Shown: positions 48,309 through 57,244 of the stretch, piece by piece
Layout: each line of letters opens with the position of its first letter
Numbering within the stretch: position 1 is the stretch's first letter
Source of the DNA: DATKCT01 sp035513055
GTDB lineage: Bacteria; Verrucomicrobiota; Verrucomicrobiia; Verrucomicrobiales; DEV007
Direction: 5' to 3'
Assembly: GCA_035513055.1 (NCBI GenBank)
Contig: DATKCT010000180.1
Location: 17,034-81,033, forward strand
Length of the DNA stretch: 64,000 bases
Translations under genes and position numbers: made by a program
Notes under the pieces: model-generated
The model's database searches: none
Seen by the model: only the letters and a program-made list of their open reading frames with translations
What the model was told of the DNA's origin: nothing

Positions 48309-50282
48309 TCACAAATCCTCCTCGGACCGCGTCGCCTCCGGCGCCGTATAATATCCGCTCGCCGAATACACATCAAGATACCCATCGTTGTCGGCATCGA
48401 GAAAAAGTCCGCCGTAGGCCCAGCCCACCTTGGCCACTTGAACCGAGCCCGGTTCCAGGCCCGCCGCTTGGCGCATCCCGCCGGCTTCATTGCGAAACAA
48501 CAAACTGCCCGCTGCGGCGTAGGGAATTCGAGCGTCCAACCCGGGAAGCTGCCGCGTGATGCGGGTTCCAGCCTTGCTGTACATGTTCGACACATACAAG
48601 TCGAGCCGTCCGTCCAAGTCGTAATCCCCCCAACTCGCTCCCATGCCAAAACCGTTCATCGTCTCCCCTGCCGCCTCCGCCGCTATCTCGCGAAAGACCA
48701 CTTTGCCCCCGCTCCCCTTGCCCTCATTGCGGTAAAAGGAATCCGGAGCAAAATCATTGCACACGTAGAGGTCCGGATCGCCGTCCCCGTCGTAGTCGGC
48801 CCAGGTGCTTTGATAGGTATTGCGCCATTCGGCCAGGGTTCCCGCCTCCGGAGCCACCTCGAAGCGTCCGCCCCGGTTGCGCAGCAGCAGATTCGGCGGT
48901 CCCAACAGGTCCAAATAACGGTGCGAATCGGGTGAACGCCGGATCAATTCATCCGCCATCGCTCCCGAAAAAAACTCGCCCGCCCATTCCTCCACCCGGG
49001 TCCCATGTTCGGTGGGTCCATAGAGGGAAAAATAGATATCCAAGAGCCCGTCGCCGTCGTAGTCCGCCGCCGCCATCGACGAAACCAACGGCGGAAGAGG
49101 AACCGCCAATACCTCCGCCGACCGGTCCCGAAAATATCCTCCCTCGTTCTCCAAATACACCGAACGCGCCAACGTCCTTCCAACGAAAACATCGAGATCT
49201 CCGTCGTTATCGGCAAACACCGCACAGGAACAGAAGTCCGCGAGGTCGAGCCCCCACTCCGCCGCGCGGTCCGTGAAAGTCCCGTCGCCCCGGTTCCACC
49301 AAAGTTGATTAGGGCCCCAGCGTCCCATCACGTACAAATCGTCCCATCCGTCATTGTCCACATCCGCTACCGCCAGGCCGGGATGTTGATAGGAAGACTC
49401 CAGATCCCGATAGCGCGAGTAGACCGGATAGGCAGTGGTGAACTTCCCCGTGGTGAAGAGCTTGACCAAGTTCTCCTCATGCAAGGAAGCGCGCGCCCGC
49501 TGCAGGTCCTCGCGATGCGGCAACATCGACGCCAAATTTTCCTCGAAAAAACGCCGCGGCGCATCCGCCGTCTCCATTTTCTTCGGAAGCCACGCGATCA
49601 CCCGCCAGTCCTCCGCGTCACCCCCCGGACCGCGCTCCCATGCTACGCTTTGAAGCCCCGTGATCATGCGCCAACCGCCGTCGCGCAGCCGCGCCACACC
49701 CTCGAACCCTATCTGAGAACGAAAAACCCGCTCGTCGCCCGTTTCGAACGATCCTGAGATCAGATAAAACTTGCTGCTCTGGAAAGACTCGATATCGCGC
49801 AGCAGCGGAGCCCAGAGATCCAATGCGCGCGCCGGGTCACGACGCAACCTTCCAATCCCCTCGGATGCCGCCCAACTGCGTCGCCGCAGACGGGGCAGGG
49901 CGGGAATCGCTTCGAGGTCGATTCCAGAATCCAGCAGCGCTTGCCATTCCACTGCCTCCGCGAAGAGTTCAATGCTCGCGGCATCGGGGAACTGCATGTT
50001 CTCGACGCTTTGTTTCCACGCGCGGAGCCGCGGGGTCTGAGCCAGGATCCATTCCTCCGAGGCTACCAACAACCGCATGGCCTCTTCGCCCTGCGGAGAC
50101 AAGGCTGCCGCAGGCGTCGGCGACTCTGGCTGCCTCCGAGTCTCCCTTGCTCGGTCGCAAGTCGCCGCCGCCAAGCCAGCAAGTCCCAACGCCGCCAAGC
50201 GCCACCGCCGGCTCAGACCACGCTCCCTCGCCTGTCGATGATCCGGGCCGGCCGGAATAAGGAGCCTCGCCCTGCCGGCCAT
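48309..50282 (-). CDS. FG-GAP repeat lipoprotein (CRTAC1-type), N-terminal part
   Basis: 657 residues to an in-frame TGA. A lipoprotein signal with cysteine C42 (ALGLAGLAAATC) leads to an alpha-helical region of about 250 residues, then VCBS/FG-GAP repeats from about residue 300. These include AVADVDNDGWDDLYVMGRWG, AVFADNDGDLDVFVGRTL, SMAAADYDGDGLLDIYFSLYG, DYDGDGDPDLYVCNDFA and DADNDGYLDVYSASGYY, which form a calcium-binding propeller. The family (CRTAC1/ASPIC-UnbV) is common in PVC and Bacteroidota surface proteins. The frame continues past the TGA into the C-terminal UnbV part. A good AGGGA ribosome binding site precedes the ATG. Confidence 0.8.
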   Translation of the reverse strand: MAGRARLLIPAGPDHRQARERGLSRRWRLAALGLAGLAAATCDRARETRRQPESPTPAAALSPQGEEAMRLLVASEEWILAQTPRLRAWKQSVENMQFPDAASIELFAEAVEWQALLDSGIDLEAIPALPRLRRRSWAASEGIGRLRRDPARALDLWAPLLRDIESFQSSKFYLISGSFETGDERVFRSQIGFEGVARLRDGGWRMITGLQSVAWERGPGGDAEDWRVIAWLPKKMETADAPRRFFEENLASMLPHREDLQRARASLHEENLVKLFTTGKFTTAYPVYSRYRDLESSYQHPGLAVADVDNDGWDDLYVMGRWGPNQLWWNRGDGTFTDRAAEWGLDLADFCSCAVFADNDGDLDVFVGRTLARSVYLENEGGYFRDRSAEVLAVPLPPLVSSMAAADYDGDGLLDIYFSLYGPTEHGTRVEEWAGEFFSGAMADELIRRSPDSHRYLDLLGPPNLLLRNRGGRFEVAPEAGTLAEWRNTYQSTWADYDGDGDPDLYVCNDFAPDSFYRNEGKGSGGKVVFREIAAEAAGETMNGFGMGASWGDYDLDGRLDLYVSNMYSKAGTRITRQLPGLDARIPYAAAGSLLFRNEAGGMRQAAGLEPGSVQVAKVGWAYGGLFLDADNDGYLDVYSASGYYTAPEATRSEEDL

Positions 50283-50317
50283 GTCCGCTTCCCTAATTCT
50301 CTATTTCTCAGAAACCA

Positions 50318-51919
50318 CTACTCGACCCGGACCCGGTAATGTCCGGCCGGTTCACCCGTCCGCCCAGGATCCGTATCGCGAAACGACGTCACTCCGCCCG
50401 CAGACTGAATCGATGCAATGCTCGCCCACGTCGCCGCCTCCATCGTTGCCGAGTACTCCACGGAATAGCTCTTCCCATCTACACTGGACCAACGAATCTC
50501 CACGCCGTCCGTCACCCGCTCCACACCGTCCACGCGAAACACCGAGGACGCGTCGTTCGGATCAGTCCCGGCGATCTCTTCCGCAGCATTGCTCTGACCG
50601 TCTCCATCGTCATCGGCGCCCGGATCCACCACCACTTCGCCCGGCAGTTCCTCCCCGGGATTCTCATAAAGATAGGTCACATCCTCGGCTGAAAGTAGCG
50701 TCTCATAAAGCTGCACATCATCGAGTGTTCCCCGGAAACCGAAGGAGCCGCCTAGGGCTCCGATGACCAAGGGCGACGAGCCCGCGTCTTCGAATCCATC
50801 GACATCCTCAACGCTTCCCACCAGCTCTCCATCGACATAGAGGCTGCCGCTGCGCTCGGCGCTGCTATTGTCGAAAACGACGACTGCGTGATGCGGCTCG
50901 CCCGCAGAAATGCCAGCCGTCACAAGGTCTGTGGCCCCTCCGTTGAACACAAAGAGCGACCCTTCGCTATAGGCTACGGCAAAGGGACTGCCCTGCTCGC
51001 CGGGCCGGTTTTTCGAAATCAAGGTCAAAACCGAGTCGGCGCCCTCCAAGACCTCGAACCACATGGCGATGCTGAGGTCGACAAAGGGATCGAAGGTGTC
51101 GGGCGCCTCCGCGAATCCAGCCCCGACATCCCCGTGGTCGAAGGTCACCGCCGTTCCCGGCCCAGCCAGGGAAGGCGATCCCAACACGATCGAACCGGAG
51201 TCCGTCATCCGGTATTCGCCATGCCGTCCCCGCCCCGAGGAATCCACCAGAAATGTCCCTTCCGTCTCGTCTAACCGGTATCGGGCCACCAGACCATTGG
51301 CATTGGGAATGAGCGCCGACAGATCCACCCGGATCACCGGATCGCTGGCGTCGTTGCTCGATAAGTCGAGAAACGCCGTGAATCCTCCGACGCGCCCCAT
51401 GGCGTTGAAGGTCACCGGCAATACCGCGCTGCCTCCCGGTTCAATCGAGTCCGGAACCGCTCCCAAACTGAAGTGGTCCGCGTCCGGTCCGGTCAATTCC
51501 GCGCCGCTCAGTTCCAGCGTGTTCGCCTCCCCATTGTTCAACAGTTCCACTTCCACCGTGCGGCTCACGGTTCCCGGAGGCAATTCCCCAAAGACCCCGC
51601 TGCGCTGGACCCGCAGATTGGGATCGTCCGTCAGCACCTCGCGATACTCCGCCGACAGATAATCGAACTGAATCCAACTGTTGGGAGTCTGGCCCGTCCG
51701 TTCGATCTCGACGACGTTGGCGCCCGTTACGGCATTGACGTCCGAAGCGAGAAACGAGCGCTGCACAAATCGATCGGCATCGATTCCCGGCTCATTCAAA
51801 ATCTCCGTTCCATTCACCCGGAAGATCAGATCGTGGATGGACGGCCCGTTCTCCGCGGCGCCTAACTGAACAATACCCCGGAACTCCCCGCGAAATGGAC
51901 CCTCCCGCACGTCCCGCAC
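50318..51919 (-). CDS. 5'-truncated LamG-domain secreted protein
   Basis: Open frame of about 533 residues beginning abruptly (VRDVREGPFRGEFRG) with no signal peptide. An in-frame TGA lies 15 codons earlier, in a tandem duplicated stretch. Domains: a galactose-binding-like module (about 15-75: IHDLIFRVNGTEILNEPGID, FIQFDYL-type strand), an Ig-like ASH region (DADHFSLGAVPDSIEPGGSA), a LamG/concanavalin domain (about 205-420: LVARYRLDETEGTFLVDSSG, GSLYVDGELVGSVEDVDGF) and a C-terminal DDDGDGQSNAAEEIAGTDPN module ending GHYRVRVE. The missing N terminus suggests a pseudogene or a fragment of a longer carbohydrate-binding protein. A GTG at 51919 is the only start offered; expression is doubtful. 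Confidence 0.6.
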   Translation of the reverse strand: MRDVREGPFRGEFRGIVQLGAAENGPSIHDLIFRVNGTEILNEPGIDADRFVQRSFLASDVNAVTGANVVEIERTGQTPNSWIQFDYLSAEYREVLTDDPNLRVQRSGVFGELPPGTVSRTVEVELLNNGEANTLELSGAELTGPDADHFSLGAVPDSIEPGGSAVLPVTFNAMGRVGGFTAFLDLSSNDASDPVIRVDLSALIPNANGLVARYRLDETEGTFLVDSSGRGRHGEYRMTDSGSIVLGSPSLAGPGTAVTFDHGDVGAGFAEAPDTFDPFVDLSIAMWFEVLEGADSVLTLISKNRPGEQGSPFAVAYSEGSLFVFNGGATDLVTAGISAGEPHHAVVVFDNSSAERSGSLYVDGELVGSVEDVDGFEDAGSSPLVIGALGGSFGFRGTLDDVQLYETLLSAEDVTYLYENPGEELPGEVVVDPGADDDGDGQSNAAEEIAGTDPNDASSVFRVDGVERVTDGVEIRWSSVDGKSYSVEYSATMEAATWASIASIQSAGGVTSFRDTDPGRTGEPAGHYRVRVE

Positions 51920-51958
51920 CCACGCTGTCGCTTGTCCCTCTACCCAGGCCCCGCTCTT

Positions 51959-51990
51959 CGCTCAGCCCCCGGTCCGCTCAGCCCCCGGTC
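51959..51990. repeat. 16-base tandem duplication at a gene end
   Basis: CGCTCAGCCCCCGGTC occurs twice head-to-tail. Each copy holds a TCA, the TGA stop on the minus strand. The copy nearer the Dabb gene supplies that gene's stop; the other copy supplies the TGA just upstream of the truncated LamG frame. Confidence 0.85.
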
Positions 51991-52367
51991 ACGTAATCCA
52001 CCACCAAAACCTTGTCCAAATGCGGCTTCAGCAGGCTCACGAATTTCTCGTGCTCGGGATGGGGCAGATACTTCTCCAAATCTTCCTTGGAGTCGAAGGT
52101 CACGAAGAAGCAATGCGTGAAGCCCTGATTCAACCCCTCCGGGCTGACGTTCTTGCCCCATTCGAACTCACGGACCAAGTCCACTTTGTCTTTGAGAGCA
52201 ATGAAGGCCTGCTCCACACGCTGGACGGCCTCGGCCGGCGCGTCGTCTTTGAACTTGAAAAGCACGACGTGGCGATACTTCGCCTCCTCGGCTCCGGCCT
52301 CATCAGCCGCGCCCAAGGCCATCAGGGCCGTCCCTACACCTAAAAGCAGCAGAAAGCGTCCGGTCAT
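51978..52367 (-). CDS. exported Dabb-family stress-responsive A/B barrel protein
   Basis: 129 residues. A signal peptide (TGRFLLLLGVGTALMALGAA) and a dimeric alpha/beta barrel domain (about 33-128) of the stress-responsive Dabb type: YRHVVLFKFKDDAPAEAVQR at its start, HCFFVTFDSKEDLEKYLPHP and HLDKVLVVDYVTGG at its end. Dabb domains occur in small stress-induced proteins and some polyketide cyclases; the substrate is unknown. The ATG at 52367 is preferred for the signal peptide. Its final codons and stop lie in a tandem duplication. Confidence 0.82.
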   Translation of the reverse strand: MTGRFLLLLGVGTALMALGAADEAGAEEAKYRHVVLFKFKDDAPAEAVQRVEQAFIALKDKVDLVREFEWGKNVSPEGLNQGFTHCFFVTFDSKEDLEKYLPHPEHEKFVSLLKPHLDKVLVVDYVTGG

Positions 52368-52490
52368 ACGCCTTTCATAACCTGCGAAAACGGCTTGAGA
52401 AAGCATTTCGTGCGCCCATTTGCTCATCTCCAGCGGGCGACCTCCTCCCGGAGCCAGGGAGAAAACGGGCCTCTCTTCTCGTAAAAATGC

Positions 52491-52535
52491 ATCCGCAAGT
52501 TGCGAGACCCCGGGAGGCGCGACTAGCTTGCGGAT
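52491..52535. promoter_or_regulatory. inverted repeat in the SNF2 gene leader
   Basis: ATCCGCAAG (52491-52499) and CTTGCGGAT (52527-52535) are perfect 9-base complements 27 bases apart, ending 12 bases before the SNF2 start codon. They could form a leader hairpin masking the ribosome binding region, or an operator pair. Confidence 0.35.
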
Positions 52536-52547
52536 CCGCCGCTGCTC

Positions 52548-55500
52548 ATGACTCGCGACCGACGCGTCCTCGATTTTCTCAAACGCTTCCCCAGGTACGC
52601 CCGCTCAGCCGGCCGGCAAATCCAGGAAAACGGCGGCGTCGAGCAAATCGTCGGCAACGAGCGCGAGGTCCACGCCAAGGTCCGCGCCGGCGAATCGCTG
52701 TTCCAAGTCGATCTCCGGCTCGAGAGCGGCTCCTGGGAAGGCCAAAGCAGCTCCGGCGACCCTCTCTGTCCCGCCCTCTACGCCACCATGCTCGATCGGC
52801 TCGATCACGGAGCAACTCTGCCTCGGCTGCCTTCCGCCCCCGATCCTGAAGCCGAGCCTCTGCGGATCTTGCTCACCCGGCGGCTCGGCCGTCACCTCGC
52901 CCCCGAAGAGGAGCAGTATGTCAATACGCTCGAGAAACGGTACCAGCGTTACCGGCAAAGCGGAGAACTCCATGACCACGATCTCGTCCGCTTGGCCCGG
53001 AAGTGGGAAGTGCGCGGCTATGAAGCCCTGGCCCTCTGGCCGGAACCGCCCAACGGGATCGTCGAGTTCTGGAATTACATCGCCCACGCCTTCCGCCGCG
53101 CCCGCTTGCCTTATCCGGAGTTCATGGAGGCCATCACCGATGCCGAATCCACTGTCGGACGGCTCCAAGAGTGGGAAGACCGCAATCTCCAGAAGGAATG
53201 GGAAACCACCCTCAACCAGTCGCGATCTCTACCCCGGCCGAAGCCGCCGGCGCCAGTGACGTTCGGGCTTCGCGTCACCTCCTCCGAAGCGCGACTGCTC
53301 CAGCACCGGCAAGACGGACCTTGGGAAAAGATCGACCGCCCTCCACAGTTTGAAGAACTCGCAGAATCCTACCGCGCCGGCCGGCTTCTCACCGACGCCG
53401 CTTCCGCCGTGTTGTGGCAGGCGCTGCTCGACCACTGGCAATCCTGTGGAAACGCTTTGCTCGATCTACACAGCTACGAAGCCGCTTCCACCCTCAACCG
53501 TCTCTTCCACATTCCGGACCTCCAGCCGCGCATCGTCACACTCGACGACGAACCTTTCCTGCGCCCGGTCGAACCGTTGCGCTGGTCCTGCCGGGATTCC
53601 GTCCCAGCCAACGCCGCGGGCAACGGCCGTCCTTCGCGCTGCATCCTGAGTCTCCTTGACGCGGAAGGGGAGGAAATTCCCTATAGCCTTCGCCTCTTGC
53701 CCGGCAGCGAACCCCTCTACCTCACCGACGAAGCCGTCTTTCGCGGCCCGCCACCCTGGCGCCGCCACACAACGATCGAGCCTCGCTTCGAGATTCCCCA
53801 GTCCTCGTTGGCGACTCCAGCCGGCGTCGACTTCCTCCACTACCTTGGGGCCGGTCTGCCCCAATCGCTCCAGAGTCGCCTTCAGGAGCTGCGCCTCGAC
53901 GTCACTCTCACCGCCAATCTCCAACGCCTCGAACACGACGGTTCCACCGAAATCGTCCACCTCTCGGCCGAAGCCTCCGATCCCGCCGGCCTGCGCTGCG
54001 AACGCCTCGAACGCGACCTCTGGACCGTGCTCCGGGAACCCGTCCAAGAAACCGGAAGAATCCTCCGGTTCGACCGCTCCGGACTCGAACCCGCCGCCGC
54101 TCTGGTGCGGTCCATCGCCACCGCCTGGGACCCCGCCTCCGCTTGCTTCCGGATCCGCATCACCCGGAATTTTCCTGGACGCTTCGCCGCCTGGGCCGCG
54201 TCGCTTCCGCCATCCGTGCGTCTCCAGCTCGATCCATCTCTTGCTTCCCTCCTCGAAAAACCTATCGAAGCCACGGTCCAATTCTCTCTCGACACAAGCG
54301 CGGCCGAACCTAACTGGTTCGATCTCGAACTCGGCATTGACCCCCGGGAACCCGGCATTTCCTCCGCCGAACTCCGCCAGCTCGTGGCCGCGCGTGGCGA
54401 GTTCGTCCGCATGCGCGACGGCCGTTGGCGGCGCCTGCAATTGACGCTGAGCGATGCCGAACGCCAAACCATCGATGAACTCGGCCTCGATCCTTTCGAA
54501 CCGGGCGGCAGACGCCACCGCCTTCACGCTCTTCAGTTAGCCGAAAGCTCCGCCCGTGAAATCTTCGATCCCAAAGTCTGGGAGAATCTCTCCCGCCTCG
54601 CCTCCGGTCTCCGGCTCCATGTCCGTCCCCGCCTCCCCGCCGGCCTCCGCGCTACCCTGCGTCCCTATCAGGTCGAAGGCTTTCAGTTCCTTTGCTACCT
54701 CAGCGCCAATGGCTTCGGCGGCGTCCTCGCCGACGACATGGGCCTGGGCAAGACCGTCCAGAGCCTGGCCTGGCTCCTTTGGTTGCGCGGTCGTTCCGAA
54801 AACCCGGGCCCCAGCCTCGTCGTCTGCCCAAAAACCGTTCTCGATGTCTGGTCCGCGGAAATCAAGAAATTCGCCCCCGACCTCCCTTTCCACATCCTGC
54901 GCACCCGTGAGGAACTGCATCCTCGACGCGTCCGCGAAGAGACCGGTCTTCTTGTCATCAATTATGCCGCGCTCCGCTCTTGCGCGGAAACCTTAGCAGG
55001 CATCTCCTGGACCGCAGTCATCCTCGACGAAGCCCAGCAGATCAAAAACCCCAGCTCGCAAAGCGCCCAGGCCGCCCGCCGTCTCCAGGCGGAAAACCGC
55101 CTTGTCCTCACCGGCACGCCTCTCGAGAACCGGCTCCTCGATGTCTGGAGTCTGATGGCCTTCGCCATGCCGGGAGTTCTCGGCGACCGTTCCTACTTCC
55201 AGCGCCGCTTCGATCGCCGCCGCGATCCCGGCGCTCAGCGCCGCCTGTCCAACCGGCTCCGGCCCTTCCTCCTTCGCCGCACCAAGAAGCAAGTCGCCCT
55301 CGATCTCCCCTCTCGTTCCGAAGAGGACATCCTGTGCGCCATGGAACCCGAACAGCTCGCTCTCTACGAAGCCGAACGCGAACGGCTGCGCGCGCTCGTC
55401 CTCGCTTCCCGGACCGACTTGTTCCGGAAAGAGCCTTTTGTTATCCTCCAAGGCCTGCTCCGTCTCCGGCAGATCTGTTGCCATCCCGCCCTCATCGATC

Positions 55501-56036
55501 CCGCCCGTTCCTCGATGGCCAGCGCCAAGTTCAGCGCGCTTTTCTACCTCCTCGAGCAGCTCCACAGCGAAGGCCATAAAGTCCTCGTCTTCAGCCAGTT
55601 CACCACGATGCTCGACCTGATCCGGGCTCAACTCGAAGAACGCCGCCTCCCCTACCTGATGTTGACCGGGAAAACCGCCGATCGCGATGAAGTCGTGCGC
55701 CGCTTCCAGGAAAGCCCCGATCCCGTCTGCTTCCTGCTCTCCCTCAAGGCCGGCGGCGCCGGCCTCAACCTCACCGCTGCGTCCTACGTGATCCTTTACG
55801 ATCCCTGGTGGAATCCCGCCGTCGAAAATCAAGCCATCGACCGGACTCACCGCATCGGACAAACCAGCCGCGTCATGGCCTACCGCCTCCTGATCCGAAA
55901 CTCCGTCGAAGAAAAAATACGGGTGCTGCAGCGTGAGAAAGGCGCCCTCGCCAGCGGGGTTCTCGGCGAAGAAGGCTTCACCCGCCTCCTCGAACGCGCC
56001 GATCTCGACTACCTGTTCTCCCCAGCCGCCTCCTGA
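52548..56036 (+). CDS. SNF2-family ATP-dependent helicase
   Basis: 1162 residues. The C-terminal half is a SNF2/Rad54-type DNA translocase: Walker A GVLADDMGLGKTVQSLAWLL, LLVINYAALRSCAETL, the DEAQ box VILDEAQQIKNPSS, LVLTGTPLENRLLDVWSL, then the helicase-C part HKVLVFSQFTTMLDLIRAQL, LLSLKAGGAGLNLTAASYVI and NQAIDRTHRIGQT. The N-terminal ~650 residues have no clear motif; a SWIM zinc finger, common in this bacterial group, is not seen. It probably remodels DNA-protein complexes in transcription or repair, and may be a defence-related translocase, though no defence partner is adjacent. Its leader contains an inverted repeat. Confidence 0.88.
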   Translation: MTRDRRVLDFLKRFPRYARSAGRQIQENGGVEQIVGNEREVHAKVRAGESLFQVDLRLESGSWEGQSSSGDPLCPALYATMLDRLDHGATLPRLPSAPDPEAEPLRILLTRRLGRHLAPEEEQYVNTLEKRYQRYRQSGELHDHDLVRLARKWEVRGYEALALWPEPPNGIVEFWNYIAHAFRRARLPYPEFMEAITDAESTVGRLQEWEDRNLQKEWETTLNQSRSLPRPKPPAPVTFGLRVTSSEARLLQHRQDGPWEKIDRPPQFEELAESYRAGRLLTDAASAVLWQALLDHWQSCGNALLDLHSYEAASTLNRLFHIPDLQPRIVTLDDEPFLRPVEPLRWSCRDSVPANAAGNGRPSRCILSLLDAEGEEIPYSLRLLPGSEPLYLTDEAVFRGPPPWRRHTTIEPRFEIPQSSLATPAGVDFLHYLGAGLPQSLQSRLQELRLDVTLTANLQRLEHDGSTEIVHLSAEASDPAGLRCERLERDLWTVLREPVQETGRILRFDRSGLEPAAALVRSIATAWDPASACFRIRITRNFPGRFAAWAASLPPSVRLQLDPSLASLLEKPIEATVQFSLDTSAAEPNWFDLELGIDPREPGISSAELRQLVAARGEFVRMRDGRWRRLQLTLSDAERQTIDELGLDPFEPGGRRHRLHALQLAESSAREIFDPKVWENLSRLASGLRLHVRPRLPAGLRATLRPYQVEGFQFLCYLSANGFGGVLADDMGLGKTVQSLAWLLWLRGRSENPGPSLVVCPKTVLDVWSAEIKKFAPDLPFHILRTREELHPRRVREETGLLVINYAALRSCAETLAGISWTAVILDEAQQIKNPSSQSAQAARRLQAENRLVLTGTPLENRLLDVWSLMAFAMPGVLGDRSYFQRRFDRRRDPGAQRRLSNRLRPFLLRRTKKQVALDLPSRSEEDILCAMEPEQLALYEAERERLRALVLASRTDLFRKEPFVILQGLLRLRQICCHPALIDPARSSMASAKFSALFYLLEQLHSEGHKVLVFSQFTTMLDLIRAQLEERRLPYLMLTGKTADRDEVVRRFQESPDPVCFLLSLKAGGAGLNLTAASYVILYDPWWNPAVENQAIDRTHRIGQTSRVMAYRLLIRNSVEEKIRVLQREKGALASGVLGEEGFTRLLERADLDYLFSPAAS

Positions 56037-56086
56037 TCGGCCTGTTGGGTCGCCCTCTTCCCGAGGAGGACAGTATGCCTGTCAGT

Positions 56087-57244
56087 CTAAGACAGCCGAT
56101 CCCGGTATGACGCATACCCAAACTCTCGCAGCACCACGGTTTCTCCGCTGCGCGGATCGAACGTGGCGATCGCAGGAAGACGCACCCCGTTGAAGGTCGT
56201 GTTTTTCACCATGGTGTAATGGGCCATGTCCTCGAACACCACCCGCTTGCCCACTTCCAAAGGGTCCGCGAAGGAGTACACGCCGATCACATCGCCCGCC
56301 AGGCAACTGTTCCCTCCAAGCCGGTAAGCCTGCGCCCCCTCTTCCAATTCGCCCGCACCGATGATTCGCGGACGATAGGGCATCTCCAATACATCCGGCA
56401 TATGCGCCGTGGCCGAGGTGTCGAGAATGGCGGAGGGCATGTCCGGACCAGGCGCGATGTCCAGCACCGTCGCCACCAGATAGCCGCTGTTCAACGCTGC
56501 GGCTTCCCCAGGTTCCAGATAGACCCTGACTCCGTAGCGGCCCGCGAAGTCGCCGATCAATCCGCACAGATGTCCGGCATTGTAGTCGGGCCGGGTCACG
56601 TGATGGCCGCCCCCGAAATTCACCCAGGCAATCGCTTCTGATCTCAACCAGCCGCCGAATCGCCGCTCCACAGCCTCGAGGGTCCGCGCCAAAGCGTAAG
56701 AATCCTTCTCGCACAACGTGTGAAAATGCAGTCCGCTCATTCCCTTCGGGACCGCGGCCGGAAGGTCCGCCGTGCGCACGCCTAACCGAGAGCCCGGAGC
56801 GCAGGGATCGTATATCGCGGTCTCGACCTCGGAATGCTCCGGATTGATCCGCAATCCCAACCGAACGTCAGGATGCCGCTCCTTCAACCACGGAGAAAAG
56901 CTCTCCCACTGGCTCAAGGAATTGAAAGTGATGTGATTCATCAGCGGCCCCATCTCGCGGATATCCTCGCGCGAAAAAGCCGGCCCGTGAACGTGGACCT
57001 CGCCCCCGAACTCCTCCCGCGCCAACCGGGTTTCATGAACCGAACTCGCGCAGGCGCCGCTGAAATGGTCCCGCAACAAAGGAAACACCCCGTGCATGGC
57101 AAATCCCTTCAGCGCCAGCAGCACCCCGCAGCCAGTGCTTTCCCTCACCCCGCCCAGCACCCGGGCATTGCTCTCGAGCTTCTCGATGTCGACCAGGTAA
57201 CAAGGAGAAGGAACCGCCGCCGCCGCCCGCTCCAACGCGGTCAT
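56087..57244 (-). CDS. nspC: carboxynorspermidine decarboxylase
   Basis: 385 residues, PLP-dependent alanine-racemase-fold enzyme that decarboxylates carboxynorspermidine or carboxyspermidine to norspermidine or spermidine. Seen: PSPCYLVDIEKLESNARVLG, the PLP lysine in LLALKGFAMHGVFPLL, ASSVHETRLAREEFGGEVHV, SGLHFHTLCEKDSYALA, WVNFGGGHHVTRPDYN, YLEPGEA and the C-terminal GDVIGVYSF. The start overlaps the stop of the upstream dehydrogenase gene (ATGA) and has GGGGAGG seven bases before it, so translation is coupled. It forms the last step of the speA-dehydrogenase-nspC polyamine operon. Confidence 0.94.
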   Translation of the reverse strand: MTALERAAAAVPSPCYLVDIEKLESNARVLGGVRESTGCGVLLALKGFAMHGVFPLLRDHFSGACASSVHETRLAREEFGGEVHVHGPAFSREDIREMGPLMNHITFNSLSQWESFSPWLKERHPDVRLGLRINPEHSEVETAIYDPCAPGSRLGVRTADLPAAVPKGMSGLHFHTLCEKDSYALARTLEAVERRFGGWLRSEAIAWVNFGGGHHVTRPDYNAGHLCGLIGDFAGRYGVRVYLEPGEAAALNSGYLVATVLDIAPGPDMPSAILDTSATAHMPDVLEMPYRPRIIGAGELEEGAQAYRLGGNSCLAGDVIGVYSFADPLEVGKRVVFEDMAHYTMVKNTTFNGVRLPAIATFDPRSGETVVLREFGYASYRDRLS

